Below are positions 45,401 to 53,559 of a stretch of 64,000 nucleotides of DNA, in pieces. Below the pieces are notes generated by a model. That model was not told the origin of the DNA. It saw only the letters and a program-made list of their open reading frames with translations, and did no database searches. The stretch lies in the NCBI GenBank assembly GCA_035610835.1, contig CM069454.1, positions 54,426,031 through 54,490,030 on the forward strand. The letters run 5' to 3'. Position 1 is the first letter of the stretch, and each line of letters starts with the position of its first letter. Made by a program: the position numbers and the translations under genes. The DNA is from Ophiura sarsii (taxonomy: Eukaryota; Echinodermata; Ophiuroidea; Amphilepidida; Ophiuridae).

Positions 45401-45467
45401 TTGTTTGGACCGTAAAGGGAACGTCAATGGGAACATGTTTGTAATGATTGACGAAACGGCTGTGTAG
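39465..45467 (+). CDS. Giant intronless LRR-containing GPCR (LGR, GRL101/relaxin-receptor-like)
   Basis: Single 2000-codon ORF. Residues 8-30 form a signal peptide (MSNRLFAAVLVLVCVYG), so translation may begin at Met8. Residues 31-480 are a Ser/Thr/Asn-rich stalk; about 246-465 are eleven 20-residue repeats (DSSQNGTKTTAASVNDSRHK type), each with an NxT sequon. A Cys cluster CPAQCSCG...DC (543-560) caps about 42 LRRs of 24 residues (LTLLYLSDNQLSYLHVDLFQ type; about 600-1625). A C-terminal cap (CC...C...C, 1630-1655) leads into seven helices: LAAADCLMG in TM2, GIDRLWAF (DRL for DRY, Asp about 1770), CWLPIVIIGIL in TM6 and NSALNPFLYTI in TM7 (Asn about 1966). The helices resemble type C LGRs (RXFP, GRL101), but no LDLa module is present. 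Type C LGRs usually have about 10 LRRs and many introns. It likely couples to a G protein; the ligand is unknown. Confidence 0.93.
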   Translation: MCIFKFNMSNRLFAAVLVLVCVYGIRPAYSMSDTDRISLDKNATKYETDFNHDNQRNFNADSIANDNIDDIGATSAVNNAPNYQPAHETLNHTATGNSTNFALVKSTPFYDKDGVPDINNSQYTASSANGNKTTLANASDLQYTKASSQHMTKAIPANVSDPRQTHFSQIETKTTAFNVIDSQNTVSSQNVTKTTYDTNSSPYVTNTVNNPQHTTSSQNATNTTEAVVSNSRNMDYSQTIEADDIDPSQEGTKTLAANVNDSRYIDSTQNGTKTSAAGVSYLRHVDSSKKGTKTSAASVSYSRHTDSSQNETKTTEAAVSYGRHMDSSQNGTKTTATSVNDSRHKDSTQNGTNTSAASVSYSQRMDSSQNETKTTEAAMYYGQHMDSSQNGTKTTAASVNDSRHKDSTQNGTKTSAASESYSQRMESSKNETKTTEAAVYYGQHMDSSQNGTKTAEDNGPALRNTDFSHDETKTTAAYVSDLQEWTDVYHVAYTNSEYYQELTLRHPSLQLTFHGSRLTTVETPKFTELYYEEVVHIAELPKCPAQCSCGLHFNIFTTDCFHDGHHKETLLLLYDTVSTHFNTSALDGSGRQLTNITPGSFRNLTDIDIFLLDRNLISGIDGGNFEGLSQLQVLDLSYNKLFDVKACSFSGLGNLKQLFLNNNALRNLTTNMFIGLLDLEVLYLSGNNISSLYSHTLTYLKKIQVLSLSFNFIIELGPALFHSLNNMLYIDLSENILAKVDIDAFKNLSNMTHLSLQGNQIPRYLSTNNLSVFLDLAQLTDLNLADNNMAYLNDDVFKGLSNLISVSLQSNKLKTVAQGAFKDLACLKYLYLFNNHLSSLDVDSFQGLGNLSILWLHVNSLSTLDPGLLKDLGNLTQLTLNDNQLSHLHVDLFQGLVNLSDLQLYTNNLTTLDPGVFRDLGQLTLLYLSDNQLSHLHVDLFQGLVHLYDLQLDTNNLTTLDPGVFRDLRQLRLLTLSDNQLAYLHIDLFQGLVNLSELWLHTNSLSTLNLGVFRDLRQLTLLYLHDNQLSYLHVVLFQGLVNLSELWLQNNGLTTLEPGVFRELNTLTHLILYGNRLSNLHVDLFKGLVNLSDLRLHTNNLTILDLGVFRDLRQLTLLYLSDNQLADLHVDLFQGLVNLSELWLHKNSLTTLEPGVFRELNTLTHLLLYGNQLSNLHVDLFKGLINLLDLRLHTNNLTILDLGVFRDLRQLTLLYLSDNQLAYLHVDLFQGLVNLSELWLHKNSLTTIEPGVFRELNTLTDLPLYGNQLSNLHADLFKGLVNLSDLRLHTNNLTILDIGVFRDLRQLTLLYLSDNQLAYLHVDLFKGLVNLSDLRLHTNNLTILDIGVFRDLRQLTLLYLSDNQLAYLHVDLFQGLVNLSELRLDTNNLTTLDPVVFRDMRQLTLLYLFDNQLSYLHVDLFQGLVNLSKLRLYTNNLTTLDPVVFRDLRQLTLLYLSDNQLSYLHVDLFQGLVNLSDLLLGTNNLTTLDPGVFRDLGKLTILYLSNNKLSYLHIDLFRGLVNLVDLRLNNNKMDSLEIGMFRDLTSLEILSLFDNKLSKIDTYSFSGFHNLVVLVLSNNQITRIEPHAFVYLTNIKYINLLDNSLSKITSESFAGLPNTPTLTVDTPAICCMIDTSKDGPRCIATEPKSEYMTCNELVPNTLIKYSMWIIGVFALLANTYVLITGCMKLIRGKAQTEYTKQLLFITNLAAADCLMGVYMLIIASADQYYAQYFPLEAEHWQNHAVCKLASFLSVLSSEASLFLIVLIGIDRLWAFRNTVASRKLFLRTWSKILVTILIWMLALVLSSLGVGLEKDNLYKFSEVCIGLPLARRLVTRVKISYLTISYDTLSDRDDDNIQLSSYEKVGSQLSPMYSIVIFLGVNFFCCVTVAVCYISLFIQIQRSHMSRLKTDLRMAFKMALITLTDLLCWLPIVIIGILVQAEMVEVSPEIFAWIIGFVLPINSALNPFLYTIIGNSLFSCLDRKGNVNGNMFVMIDETAV

Positions 45468-45749
45468 CTTAATGTCACTATCTGATTATCAGATTTGCGA
45501 TGAGGAAAACAACGTTGTCATGATGTATGGATTCTGTATAGATCAAACGAAATATAGCCTATATCTAAAAGTTCTATTCCAAGTTTTTGGCATGAAAATA
45601 GTGAAAAAATCTCCACATGTTTTAATCTGGTAATACTGAGCAATTCAATTGAACAATCAATCTTTAAAGTTTGATATGTTTTTAGATATGGCATGTTGTT
45701 AACCCTTCCTCAATAATTGTGTATGAGTTGTTTTGAGAGAAATTGAAAA

Positions 45750-45755
45750 AATAAA
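45750..45755 (+). promoter_or_regulatory. Candidate polyadenylation signal of the LRR-GPCR
   Basis: AATAAA 283 bp after the stop codon, followed by T-rich sequence. First canonical signal downstream of the ORF. Confidence 0.45.
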
Positions 45756-45974
45756 TGCATGTTTGCTGATGTTTAAAACTATAGCTAAAATGTCTCGCTT
45801 TGCATCTGACAGCTTTTGTAAAAATAATGTACAAAAATGGTGTCTTACAAATCTATAACTATAACAGCAGTTACTGTATAACACATGCGTTTATAGAATT
45901 TCTAAGGTGATGCCTTACAAATGCCTAACTTTACCTCGACGGGTTTTAAGGGTATACAAATGCCTAACTTTACC

Positions 45975-48680
45975 TCAACGGTTAATTTAATGTTAGGAAG
46001 TCGATTTGGCAAGATAATGTATCTTACCATGTCGCAATCCTACTTTTACGAAGTCAACTTGGGAAGATAACAAATCTCACCATGTCGGCATCCTACTTTT
46101 AAGAAGTCGACTTGGTAAGTTCATATATCTAACTATGTCGACATCCTACTTTTAGGAAGTCGACTTGGAAAAAATACGGAAAGGTGTACTTTAGCTCCCA
46201 GATACTAGACTACTAGTATCGACCAATACTAGAACACCCAGTATCGTTCGATACTGGTACATTATTTTGTTCCAGTATCGCTCGATACTGGCACGTTTAA
46301 AATGTTCCAGTATTGCCCGATACTGGAACAAAATAATGTACCAGTATCGATCGATACTGGTACATTATTTTTTTTCCAGTATCGGTCAATACTGGTAGAA
46401 TGTGTACCAGTATCGCCCGATACTGGTACATGAAAAATGTTCCAGTATCGCCCAATACTGGAACATAAAAAATGTACCAGTATCGCCCAATACTAGAACA
46501 TTAAAAATGTGCCAGTATCGCCCAATACTGGAACATGAAAAATGTGCCAGTATCACCCAATACAATATCGGTGAAGTTGGCTTGTATGGTTATTTTCTCT
46601 TTCTGGAAAATAGGCTGGCTCTGAAAAAAGCCGTATTGTGGTATTCAAAACTGCCTGTGATGTGTCAAGCGACGGGAATCTTTGGGAGGTTCGTCTCTTT
46701 TCTCGTGAATCAGAAGCCGACGGCACGTCAGCTTGGAAGACGAAATTGACAATAGGCTAATTTAAGAAAGGGGTCTTGTCAACCGAGCTAAAGTGGAAAG
46801 TCCAAGGACATCCCGGCGGACTGCAAGGTACAAATGAACCTACCAACACTATCAGGCGATGATGAGAGAACATCAGCAAGCTGTTTTGAAAACTTGTCGC
46901 AGTTGAGTATGAGAATATTTAAATTCTCAAAATAGAGTCAACTAGAGTCAACTTCTAAGCTGATTGACGATTCGAGGAAGCATTTCGAGAGGATGAAGCT
47001 CCCCTTGGAAGCCCCAGTGCAATACATGACACTTGATTCAACTACTAGGTATTCACTAAAGGCAAAAGTCATTCGTTAGAAGGCGTGGAGATCACAACGA
47101 TTTTCGTTTGAGATACATATCATCGGTAGATTTCAAAGCCACTCATTTTTCAAAAAGAGAAAATGATCATGCATACGTAACGTAAAATTTACTTTACCAA
47201 TCAGCTCATCCTACTAATATCCATAAAAGCTCTTTTCAGAGCCACAACAACTTCAAGAGAAAGATATTGAACGACCCCATTTAGTGTGTAGTACTCCAAC
47301 ATTAACAATGTTGTTCCCAAACCATAATGAATGAGATGATTTCCCTCGCAATATTTTAAAACACTACGGCCTTTTTTTTCTTCAAACAAATAATAGAAAA
47401 AAATCCCGCAATTCATATATAACAACTGAACACGTATTTGAAAAAGGAAAAAATAAGTATAATGCACTCAAAGCTGACGTCGTAAAAATGTCACTATTTT
47501 TTAAAGCTGAAATAGTCCTCCCTTTTCACAAATATGACAATACATGAGTTTTGGAACACTTAAATCGTTCCATTATCGCTCGATACTGGAACATGTAAAT
47601 CGTTCTAGTATCGAGCGATACTGGAACGATTTACATGTTCCAGTATCGAGCGATACTGGAACAAAATGTTCCAGTATTGGGCGATACTGGAACATTTAAT
47701 TTGTGCCAGTATCGATCGATACTGGAATGAAACCGTTCCAGTATCGGGCGAAACTGGAACACATGAAGTGTTCCAGTATCGGTCGATACTGGAACACAAT
47801 TTGATGTTCCAGTATCGACCGATACTGGAACATGTAAATTGTTCCAGTATCGAGCGATACTGGCAAAATTCATGTACCAGTATCGACCGATACTGGTATA
47901 CCAGTATCTGGGACCTAAAGTACACTTTTTCCAAAAATACATATCTCACCATGTCGAAATCCTTGTTTTAAGAAGTCTACTTGGTAAGTTGATGTATCTT
48001 ACCATGTCGACATTCTACTTTTAGGAAGTCGACTTGGCAAGTTAGTACATCCCACCATGTCGAAATCCTACTTTAAGGAAGTCGACTGACAAAATGACAT
48101 ATCTCACCATGTCGACATCCTACTTTTAAGATGTCAACTTGACAAGTTAATATATCTTACCATGTCACCATGTCGAAATCCTACTTTTAGGAATTCGACT
48201 TGGCAAAATGACATCTTACATGCATGTTTACATCCTACTTTTAAGATGTCAACTTGGTGAGTTAATACATCTTACCATGTCAACATTCTATTTTTAGGTA
48301 GTCGACTTGGCAAGTTAATACATCTCACCATGTTAAAATCCTACTTTTAGGAAGTCGACTTAACAAAATGACATATCTCACCATGTGGACATCCTACTTT
48401 TAAGATGTCAACTTGGTGAGTTAATACATCTTACCATGTCAACATTCTATTTTTAGGTAGTCGACTTGGCAAGTTAATACATCTCATCCATGTCGAACTC
48501 AAAATGACATATCTCACCATGTGGACATCCTACTTTTAAGATGTCGACTTGACAAGTTAATATATCTTACCATGTCGACATAACACTTTTAGGAAGTGGA
48601 CTTGGCATAATATTTTAACTCATCATATCGACATAATACTGATAATAAGTTGACATGGCAAGGCAAAATATCTTGCCAAT
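45975..48680. repeat. GTCGAC minisatellite (about 50 bp unit), split by a foldback
   Basis: Diverged copies of GGAAGTCGACTTGGCAAGTT, AATACATCTCACCATGTCGA and AATCCTACTTTTA occupy 45975-46178 and 47933-48680. The unit changes (AAGATGTCAACTTGGTGAGT, ACATCTTACC) but keeps GTCGAC and CCATGTCGAC. The array is interrupted at 46179-47932 by the palindrome-array foldback. Related sequence recurs at 52380-53060 and 53560-53725, so this is probably one dispersed family. Confidence 0.82.
46179..47932. mobile_element. Foldback element with palindrome-array arms
   Basis: 1754 bp with inverted ends GGAAAGGTGTACTTTAGCTC and CCTAAAGTACACTTTTTCC. The left arm (46210-46575) holds 11 and the right arm (47561-47920) 10 copies of a 20 bp palindrome CCAGTATCGNNCGATACTGG, spaced by 10-15 bp AT-rich linkers such as AACATGAAAAATGT. 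The centre (46576-47560) is unique; its longest open frame (to 46749) starts inside the arm and matches no family. Inserted in the GTCGAC minisatellite. Confidence 0.85.
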
Positions 48681-48778
48681 TTAACAAGTAGGATGGCACT
48701 TTTAAGCTTACATACAAAGCGCTTCACAAAAGACACAACCTAAAATATACATTACCTAATATACATGGTTAAGAATAC

Positions 48779-50334
48779 TACGGAGCTTTATAACCGCCAC
48801 AAGAAGCTGTGATAACTATGTTGGTAAAGCGCCATATTTTTCCAAAATGTATACTTACCGAAATGTTTTCCCAAAATGTATACATACCGAAATAAGATTA
48901 ATGGTTTGGCGCCTTTAATTTCTTAAATGGGCTACTTATCATAACGTTGTAGCTCGGTTTGGCGCCTTTCATTTCTAAATAGGCTACTTATCATTTCGTT
49001 CTAAATCAATCGGTTTGGCGCCCAATATGTATACTTACCGAGATAAGATTAATGATTTGGCGCGTTTAATTTCTAAAATAGGCTACTAATTAACCGATTA
49101 ACAACGTTATAAGCAGCCCATTTAAAACCGAAAGGCGCCAAACCGATTTACAACGTTATAAGTAGCCTATTTATAAATGAAAAGCGCCAAAACGATGACC
49201 ATACCTACGATAAAAGTAGCCTATTTAGAAATGAAAGGCGCAAAACCGATTTACAACGACATGATAAGTAGCCTATTTAAAAAAGAAAGCCGACAACCCG
49301 ATTTACAACGTTATGATAAGTAGCCTATTTCGAAATGAAAGGCGACAAACCGATTTACAACGTTATGATAAGTAGCCTATTTAGAAATGGAAGGCGCCAA
49401 ACCGATTGATTTACAACGAAATTATAAGTTGCCTGTTTAGAAATGAAAGGCGCCAAACCGATTTACAACATTATGATCAGTCTCCTATTATAGAAATGAA
49501 AGGCGCCAAACCGATTTACAACATTATGATAATTAAGTAGCCTATTTTAGAAATGAAAGGCGCCAAACCGATTTACAACGTTATAAGTAGCCTATTTATA
49601 AATGAAAAGCGCCAAAACGATGACCATACCTACGATAAAAGTAGCCTATTTAGAAATGAAAGGCGCAAAACCGATTTACAACGACATGATAAGTAGCCTA
49701 TTTAAAAAAGAAAGCCGACAACCCGATTTACAACGTTATGATAAGTAGCCTATTTAAAAAAGAAAGGCGACAAACCGATTTACAACGTTATGATAAGTAG
49801 CGTATTAAGAAATGAAAGGCGCCAAACCGATTTACAACGTTTTGATAAGTTGTCTATTTGGAAATGAAAGGCGCCAAACAGAAGACAACGCCTATGATAA
49901 GTAGCCTATTTAGAATTGAAAAGGCGCCAAACCGATTGATTTACAACTTTATGATAAGTAGCCTATTTAGAAATGAAAGGCGCCAAACCGATTTACAACG
50001 TTATGATAAGTAGCCTATTTAGAGATGAAAGGCGCCAAACCAATTTACAACGTTATGATGATAAGTAGCTTATTAAGAAATGAAAGGCTACAAACCGATG
50101 ACGACAACTATGATAAAAGTAGCCTATTTTAGAAATGAAAGGCGCCAAACCGAGTTACAACGTTATGATAAGTAGCCTATTTAAGAAATTAAAGGCGCCA
50201 AACCATTAATCTTATCTCGGTAAGTAGGCCTATACATTTTGGGAAAATATCTCGGTAAGTATACATTTTGGGATAATATGGCGCTTAACCAACATAATTA
50301 TCACAGCTTCTTGTGGCGGTTATAAAGCTCCGTA
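48779..50334. mobile_element. Foldback element with 51 bp minisatellite core and GAATAC duplications
   Basis: 1556 bp between 6 bp direct repeats GAATAC (48773-48778, 50335-50340). TIRs of over 120 bp: TACGGAGCTTTATAACCGCC, ACAAGAAGCTGTGATAA, AAATGTATACTTACCGA and GATTAATGGTTTGGCGCC, inverted at the right. The core is about twenty diverged copies of GTAGCCTATTTAGAAATGAA, AGGCGCCAAACCGATTTACA and ACGTTATGATAA; the first few near the left end are in opposite orientation. No ORF. Architecture matches Drosophila-type Foldback elements (TIRs built of tandem repeats); relationship not established. Confidence 0.88.
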
Positions 50335-50562
50335 GAATACAGACCAAAATGCCGAAAAACAGGCGCAGATCATGAATAAAAAGTTATAGCATAATATAGC
50401 ATGACAACAACAAAATCCGAACAGAAATTGAAAGAATATCCAAAAAATGTCACACAATATATCGCACATAAGATTACACATCTGGCAATATAAAAAGATG
50501 CGTTTTCAGTCGCGACTTAAAAAAAGTTAATGAAAGAGTGTTACGGATACGGAAGCATCTAA

Positions 50563-51354
50563 GGGCGCGTTCCCACTGTGGCTGTTTGATACCAGGACGT
50601 GGACTCGATGCTACACACGATCTACTTCCAAGCCTAGTGGGAACGCGCAATAAGGGGTTTCGATCCTACATCCACGATGTAGGGTCGAATCCTACTCAAA
50701 GAGGTAGTCTCGCACCTAAGACGTGGTATCAAAATTGCTAGTGAGAACGCGTTTTACCGTATCGTATGTGGACTCGTACCGCTTGTTCCATAACAAGTAT
50801 GTTGCGCTGCGTCAGACTGCGCCGCCGTCCGTCGCGCGCTTCAAAATGCAATATCACGCGGCCGAATTTCATGCACGCGTGGTATTTATGCAGTAAGTAC
50901 GCACGGCGCACTCGCTTAAACTTGTAAACAAGTAACATCCGGGTAAGTGGACTCGATACCACATCGGTATTTTGATGCCTTTTATCGTACAATGAGAACG
51001 CAGCATCACTGTTATGCATGAAGACTCGCACCTACAATGTTAGAAAAAAGTGTTCGAATACTTAGTAGGCCTAATGTAAAGTCATCCCCCTTCCCACCCC
51101 CCCCCCCCCCGATCAATGTTGAGTCGCCCAACTTGCCAAACATCAGCCCGTGGCCTAGCAACATTGATTGGTGGGGAGGGGAGGGGTATATTGAAGGGGG
51201 GGCTTTCAGGTTAGCAGATGCAAAGTGGTATTTGCACATGACTCTAAAAATGCGTACTATGGTAATTAAACGGTGCAAACAATGGTCAGTGTTCGAACAC
51301 CTTTTTTCTATGATTGTAGGTATGAGTCCACATTCGCACAGTGAGAACACGCCC
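50563..51354. mobile_element. PIF/Harbinger-like element copy I (792 bp)
   Basis: TIR GGGCGCGTTCCCACTGTG / CAGTGAGAACACGCCC. It shares its length with copy II, which starts 3 bp later (TTA between). Inside are CATCCACGATG, AGTCTCGCAC, GTGGACTCG motifs, the palindrome CCTACATCCACGATGTAGG and a C tract near 51098. TAA stands directly left (50560-50562). No transposase visible. Confidence 0.8.
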
Positions 51355-51357
51355 TTA

Positions 51358-52360
51358 GGGCGCGTTCCCACTGTGGCTGTTTGATACCAGGACGTGGACT
51401 CGATGCTACAACGAGTCTACTAGTGGGAACGCGCAAAAGGGGTTTCGACCCTACATCCACGATGTAGGGTCGAATCCTACTCGAAGAGGTAGTCTCGCAC
51501 ATAGACCATTTCAAATTGAGATCGGAAATCTTCGGAAAAACAGGTCACGTGGAGTAGGTGCGTTGCGCGTTCTTCGCAACAGTTGATCGCATTCACAGCA
51601 TTGCCCTAGTTGATTGTCCGCCTATGTTTACATACACGCGTGCACACATGAGAAGTAAAACGTGGAACGAGACTATTTTGTTTTTTTTATCAACAAAGGC
51701 GCTGACGGACAAATTCCAAATGTATCGAGCAGACGGTAAAAAGTGAAAATATTACCCCAAATCTCTTTCATCTCACTCGTGTTTGTAACTGAAATGTCGC
51801 AACATCAACTTTGTGAAGGATACAATCTATCACCAACACCAGCGCAATCTACCACACGGGCAGACGGGTGAAAAACACGTTGTTTTTCTCCGGCACATGG
51901 CCATGACCTGTCAGGACCTGACAGGTCATGGAACCGAGTGTCAAACACTCGGCTATCGGAAACATTCGGAACCGATCGTATATTTTCGGATTTGAAATGG
52001 TCTATAGGACGTGGTATCAAAATCGCTAGTGAGAACGCGTTTTACTTATCGTATGTGGACTCGTACCACTTGTTCCACAATAACAAGCATGTTGCGCTGC
52101 GTCAGACTGCGCCGCCGTCAGTGGCACGCTTCAAAATGCAATTTCACGCGGCCAAATGTCACGCATGCGTGGTATTTACGCAGTAAGTACGTACGGCGCA
52201 CTCGCTCAAACGTGTAACCAAGTAACATCCGGGTAAGTGGACTCGATACCACATCGGTATTTTGATGTATTTTATCGCACAATGAGAACGCAACATCAAT
52301 GTTATGCATGTAGACTCGCACCTTAGTATGAGTCCACATTCGAGCAGTGAGAACACGCCC
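51358..52360. mobile_element. PIF/Harbinger-like element copy II, carrying a nested MITE
   Basis: Second copy in the same orientation (GGGCGCGTTCCCACTGTG ... CAGTGAGAACACGCCC), with TAA directly right (52361-52363). Comparison with copy I shows the 503 bp MITE inserted between AGTCTCGCAC and ACGTGGTATC. Copy I carries a stretch with a C tract (51050-51300) that copy II lacks. The outer TAA/TAA and inner TTA fit 3 bp TWA target duplications. Confidence 0.82.
51502..52004. mobile_element. MITE family 'TAGACCATTTCAAAT', copy 2
   Basis: 503 bp, inverse orientation relative to 3286-3800, with the same 15 bp TIRs and the hairpins CCATGACCTGTCAGG and CCGAGTGT...ACACTCGG. Its host, copy II, has an uninterrupted paralogue at about 50700-50712 (CTCGCACCTAAGACG), so insertion is demonstrated. 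The flank reads CACA before and TAGGACG after; duplication length is unclear. Confidence 0.92.
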
Positions 52361-53075
52361 TAAGTGTCATCCTACTTGACGGCATAGCGAGATAATGTAT
52401 CTTGACAAGTCGACATGATATCAGTATTGTGTCGACATGGTCAGATATTACCATGTCGACTTAAACACTGTATTAAGTCGTCATGGCGAAATAGATTATC
52501 TTGCCAAGACGACTTCAAAAAAGTAGATGTCGTCATGGCGAGATAGATTATTAAAATTGTAACAACATCGATGGAGCAGTTTCTTAAAAAATTACACGTA
52601 GGCCTACATGTATGTTCGGTCTTATAAAATATTATTCGCATTGATATGTTTGGTAATATCAAAATAGGAACTAATTTGAGAGTTTGTTAATTCAGTATAT
52701 AAAAAAAATCAGATGGGAAAATAAAGCATTGTAAACTATTTGCTATATAAAAAAAAGTATGTTTTGTTTTTTAATCATTTTTGTTCATCACTTTTAAAAT
52801 TTCTGTTATCAATTTTGTTAAGTCGACCTGGCAAGATAATTTATCTCGCCATTACAACACCTACTTTTTGTGAAATCGACTTGGCAAGATAATCTATCTC
52901 GCCATGACGACATCTAATTTTTGGTGAAGTCGACTTGGCAAGATAATCTATCTGGCCATGACGACTTCTACTTTTTGTGAAGTCTGACTATGTCGACATA
53001 ATACCGATATCATGTCGACTTGTCAAGATATATTATCTCGCTATGTCGTCAAGTAGGATGGCACTTAGATGCTTC
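52361..53075. repeat. Inverted GTCGAC-type repeat around a unique loop
   Basis: Left arm 52361-52550 (CATCCTACTTGACGGCATAG, GACAAGTCGACATGATATC) and right arm 52820-53075 (GATATCATGTCGACTTGTC, TATGTCGTCAAGTAGGATGG) are inverted. The loop 52555-52815 is AT-rich and unique. Related to the minisatellite at 45975-48680. Confidence 0.8.
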
Positions 53076-53540
53076 CGTATACGGATGTGTGCCGGCAACT
53101 TATTCCATAACGTTGGAGCAGAAGTTGAGAATGCGCGGTTCCATAAGACGCGGCACTGAGAAGTGTTATTGGCGGGCGGACTGATTTCAACAGAATTTCT
53201 GATGATGATCGAAGGGAACGAGACGGTGCGCGAATTGGTAATGATGTCCTGGATGTATTCGGGAGTTAGACCATGGATAGCTTTGAAAGTGATGAGAATA
53301 ATCTTAAACCTGAATCCTTTTCCTGACGTGAAGCCAATGAAGTTGGCGAAGAACTAGCTTCATGTGGCAGTGACCTTTGACTCTCGACACAAGCATGGCA
53401 GCTGCATTGCAACTTATCCAGCTCACAGGCTGGCAAACCAAAGAGCAAAGAATTGCAGTTACCAAGCCGCAACATGATAACGGCGTGCACCAGCGTTTCA
53501 GTAGATGCCTGATCAAGAAGTCTTCGCAGCCTACCAATTT
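53070..53540 (-). pseudogene. L2/CR1-type LINE, C-terminal RT fragment
   Basis: Minus-strand conceptual protein in shifting frames: CNSLLFGLPACELDKLQ, NAAAMLVSRVKGHCHMK, LRQLHWLHVRKRIQVKIILI, TFKAIHGLTPEYIQDIITNS, and CRVLWNRAFSTSAPTLWNKL with PAHIRIRKHLSAIL. These are the standard L2/CR1 motifs around LHWLPVRxRIxFKIL and AFSxxAPxLWNxLPxxIR. The end (IRIRKHL) is followed by the GTCGAC repeat. A plus-strand scrap of the same end (LRIRKHL) is at 50541-50560. The family differs from the LINE at 7519. Confidence 0.82.
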
Positions 53541-53559
53541 TGTACAGGGCAAGTCGTCT

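Noticed and set aside
46402..46749. Plus-strand ORF of 115 codons across the palindrome arm
   Set aside because: Half of it is translated palindrome repeat and the remainder has no family resemblance or codon evidence.
47605..47952. Overlapping ORFs on both strands with YRSILEH-like repeats
   Set aside because: By-products of the palindromic unit, which reads open on both strands because it is symmetric.
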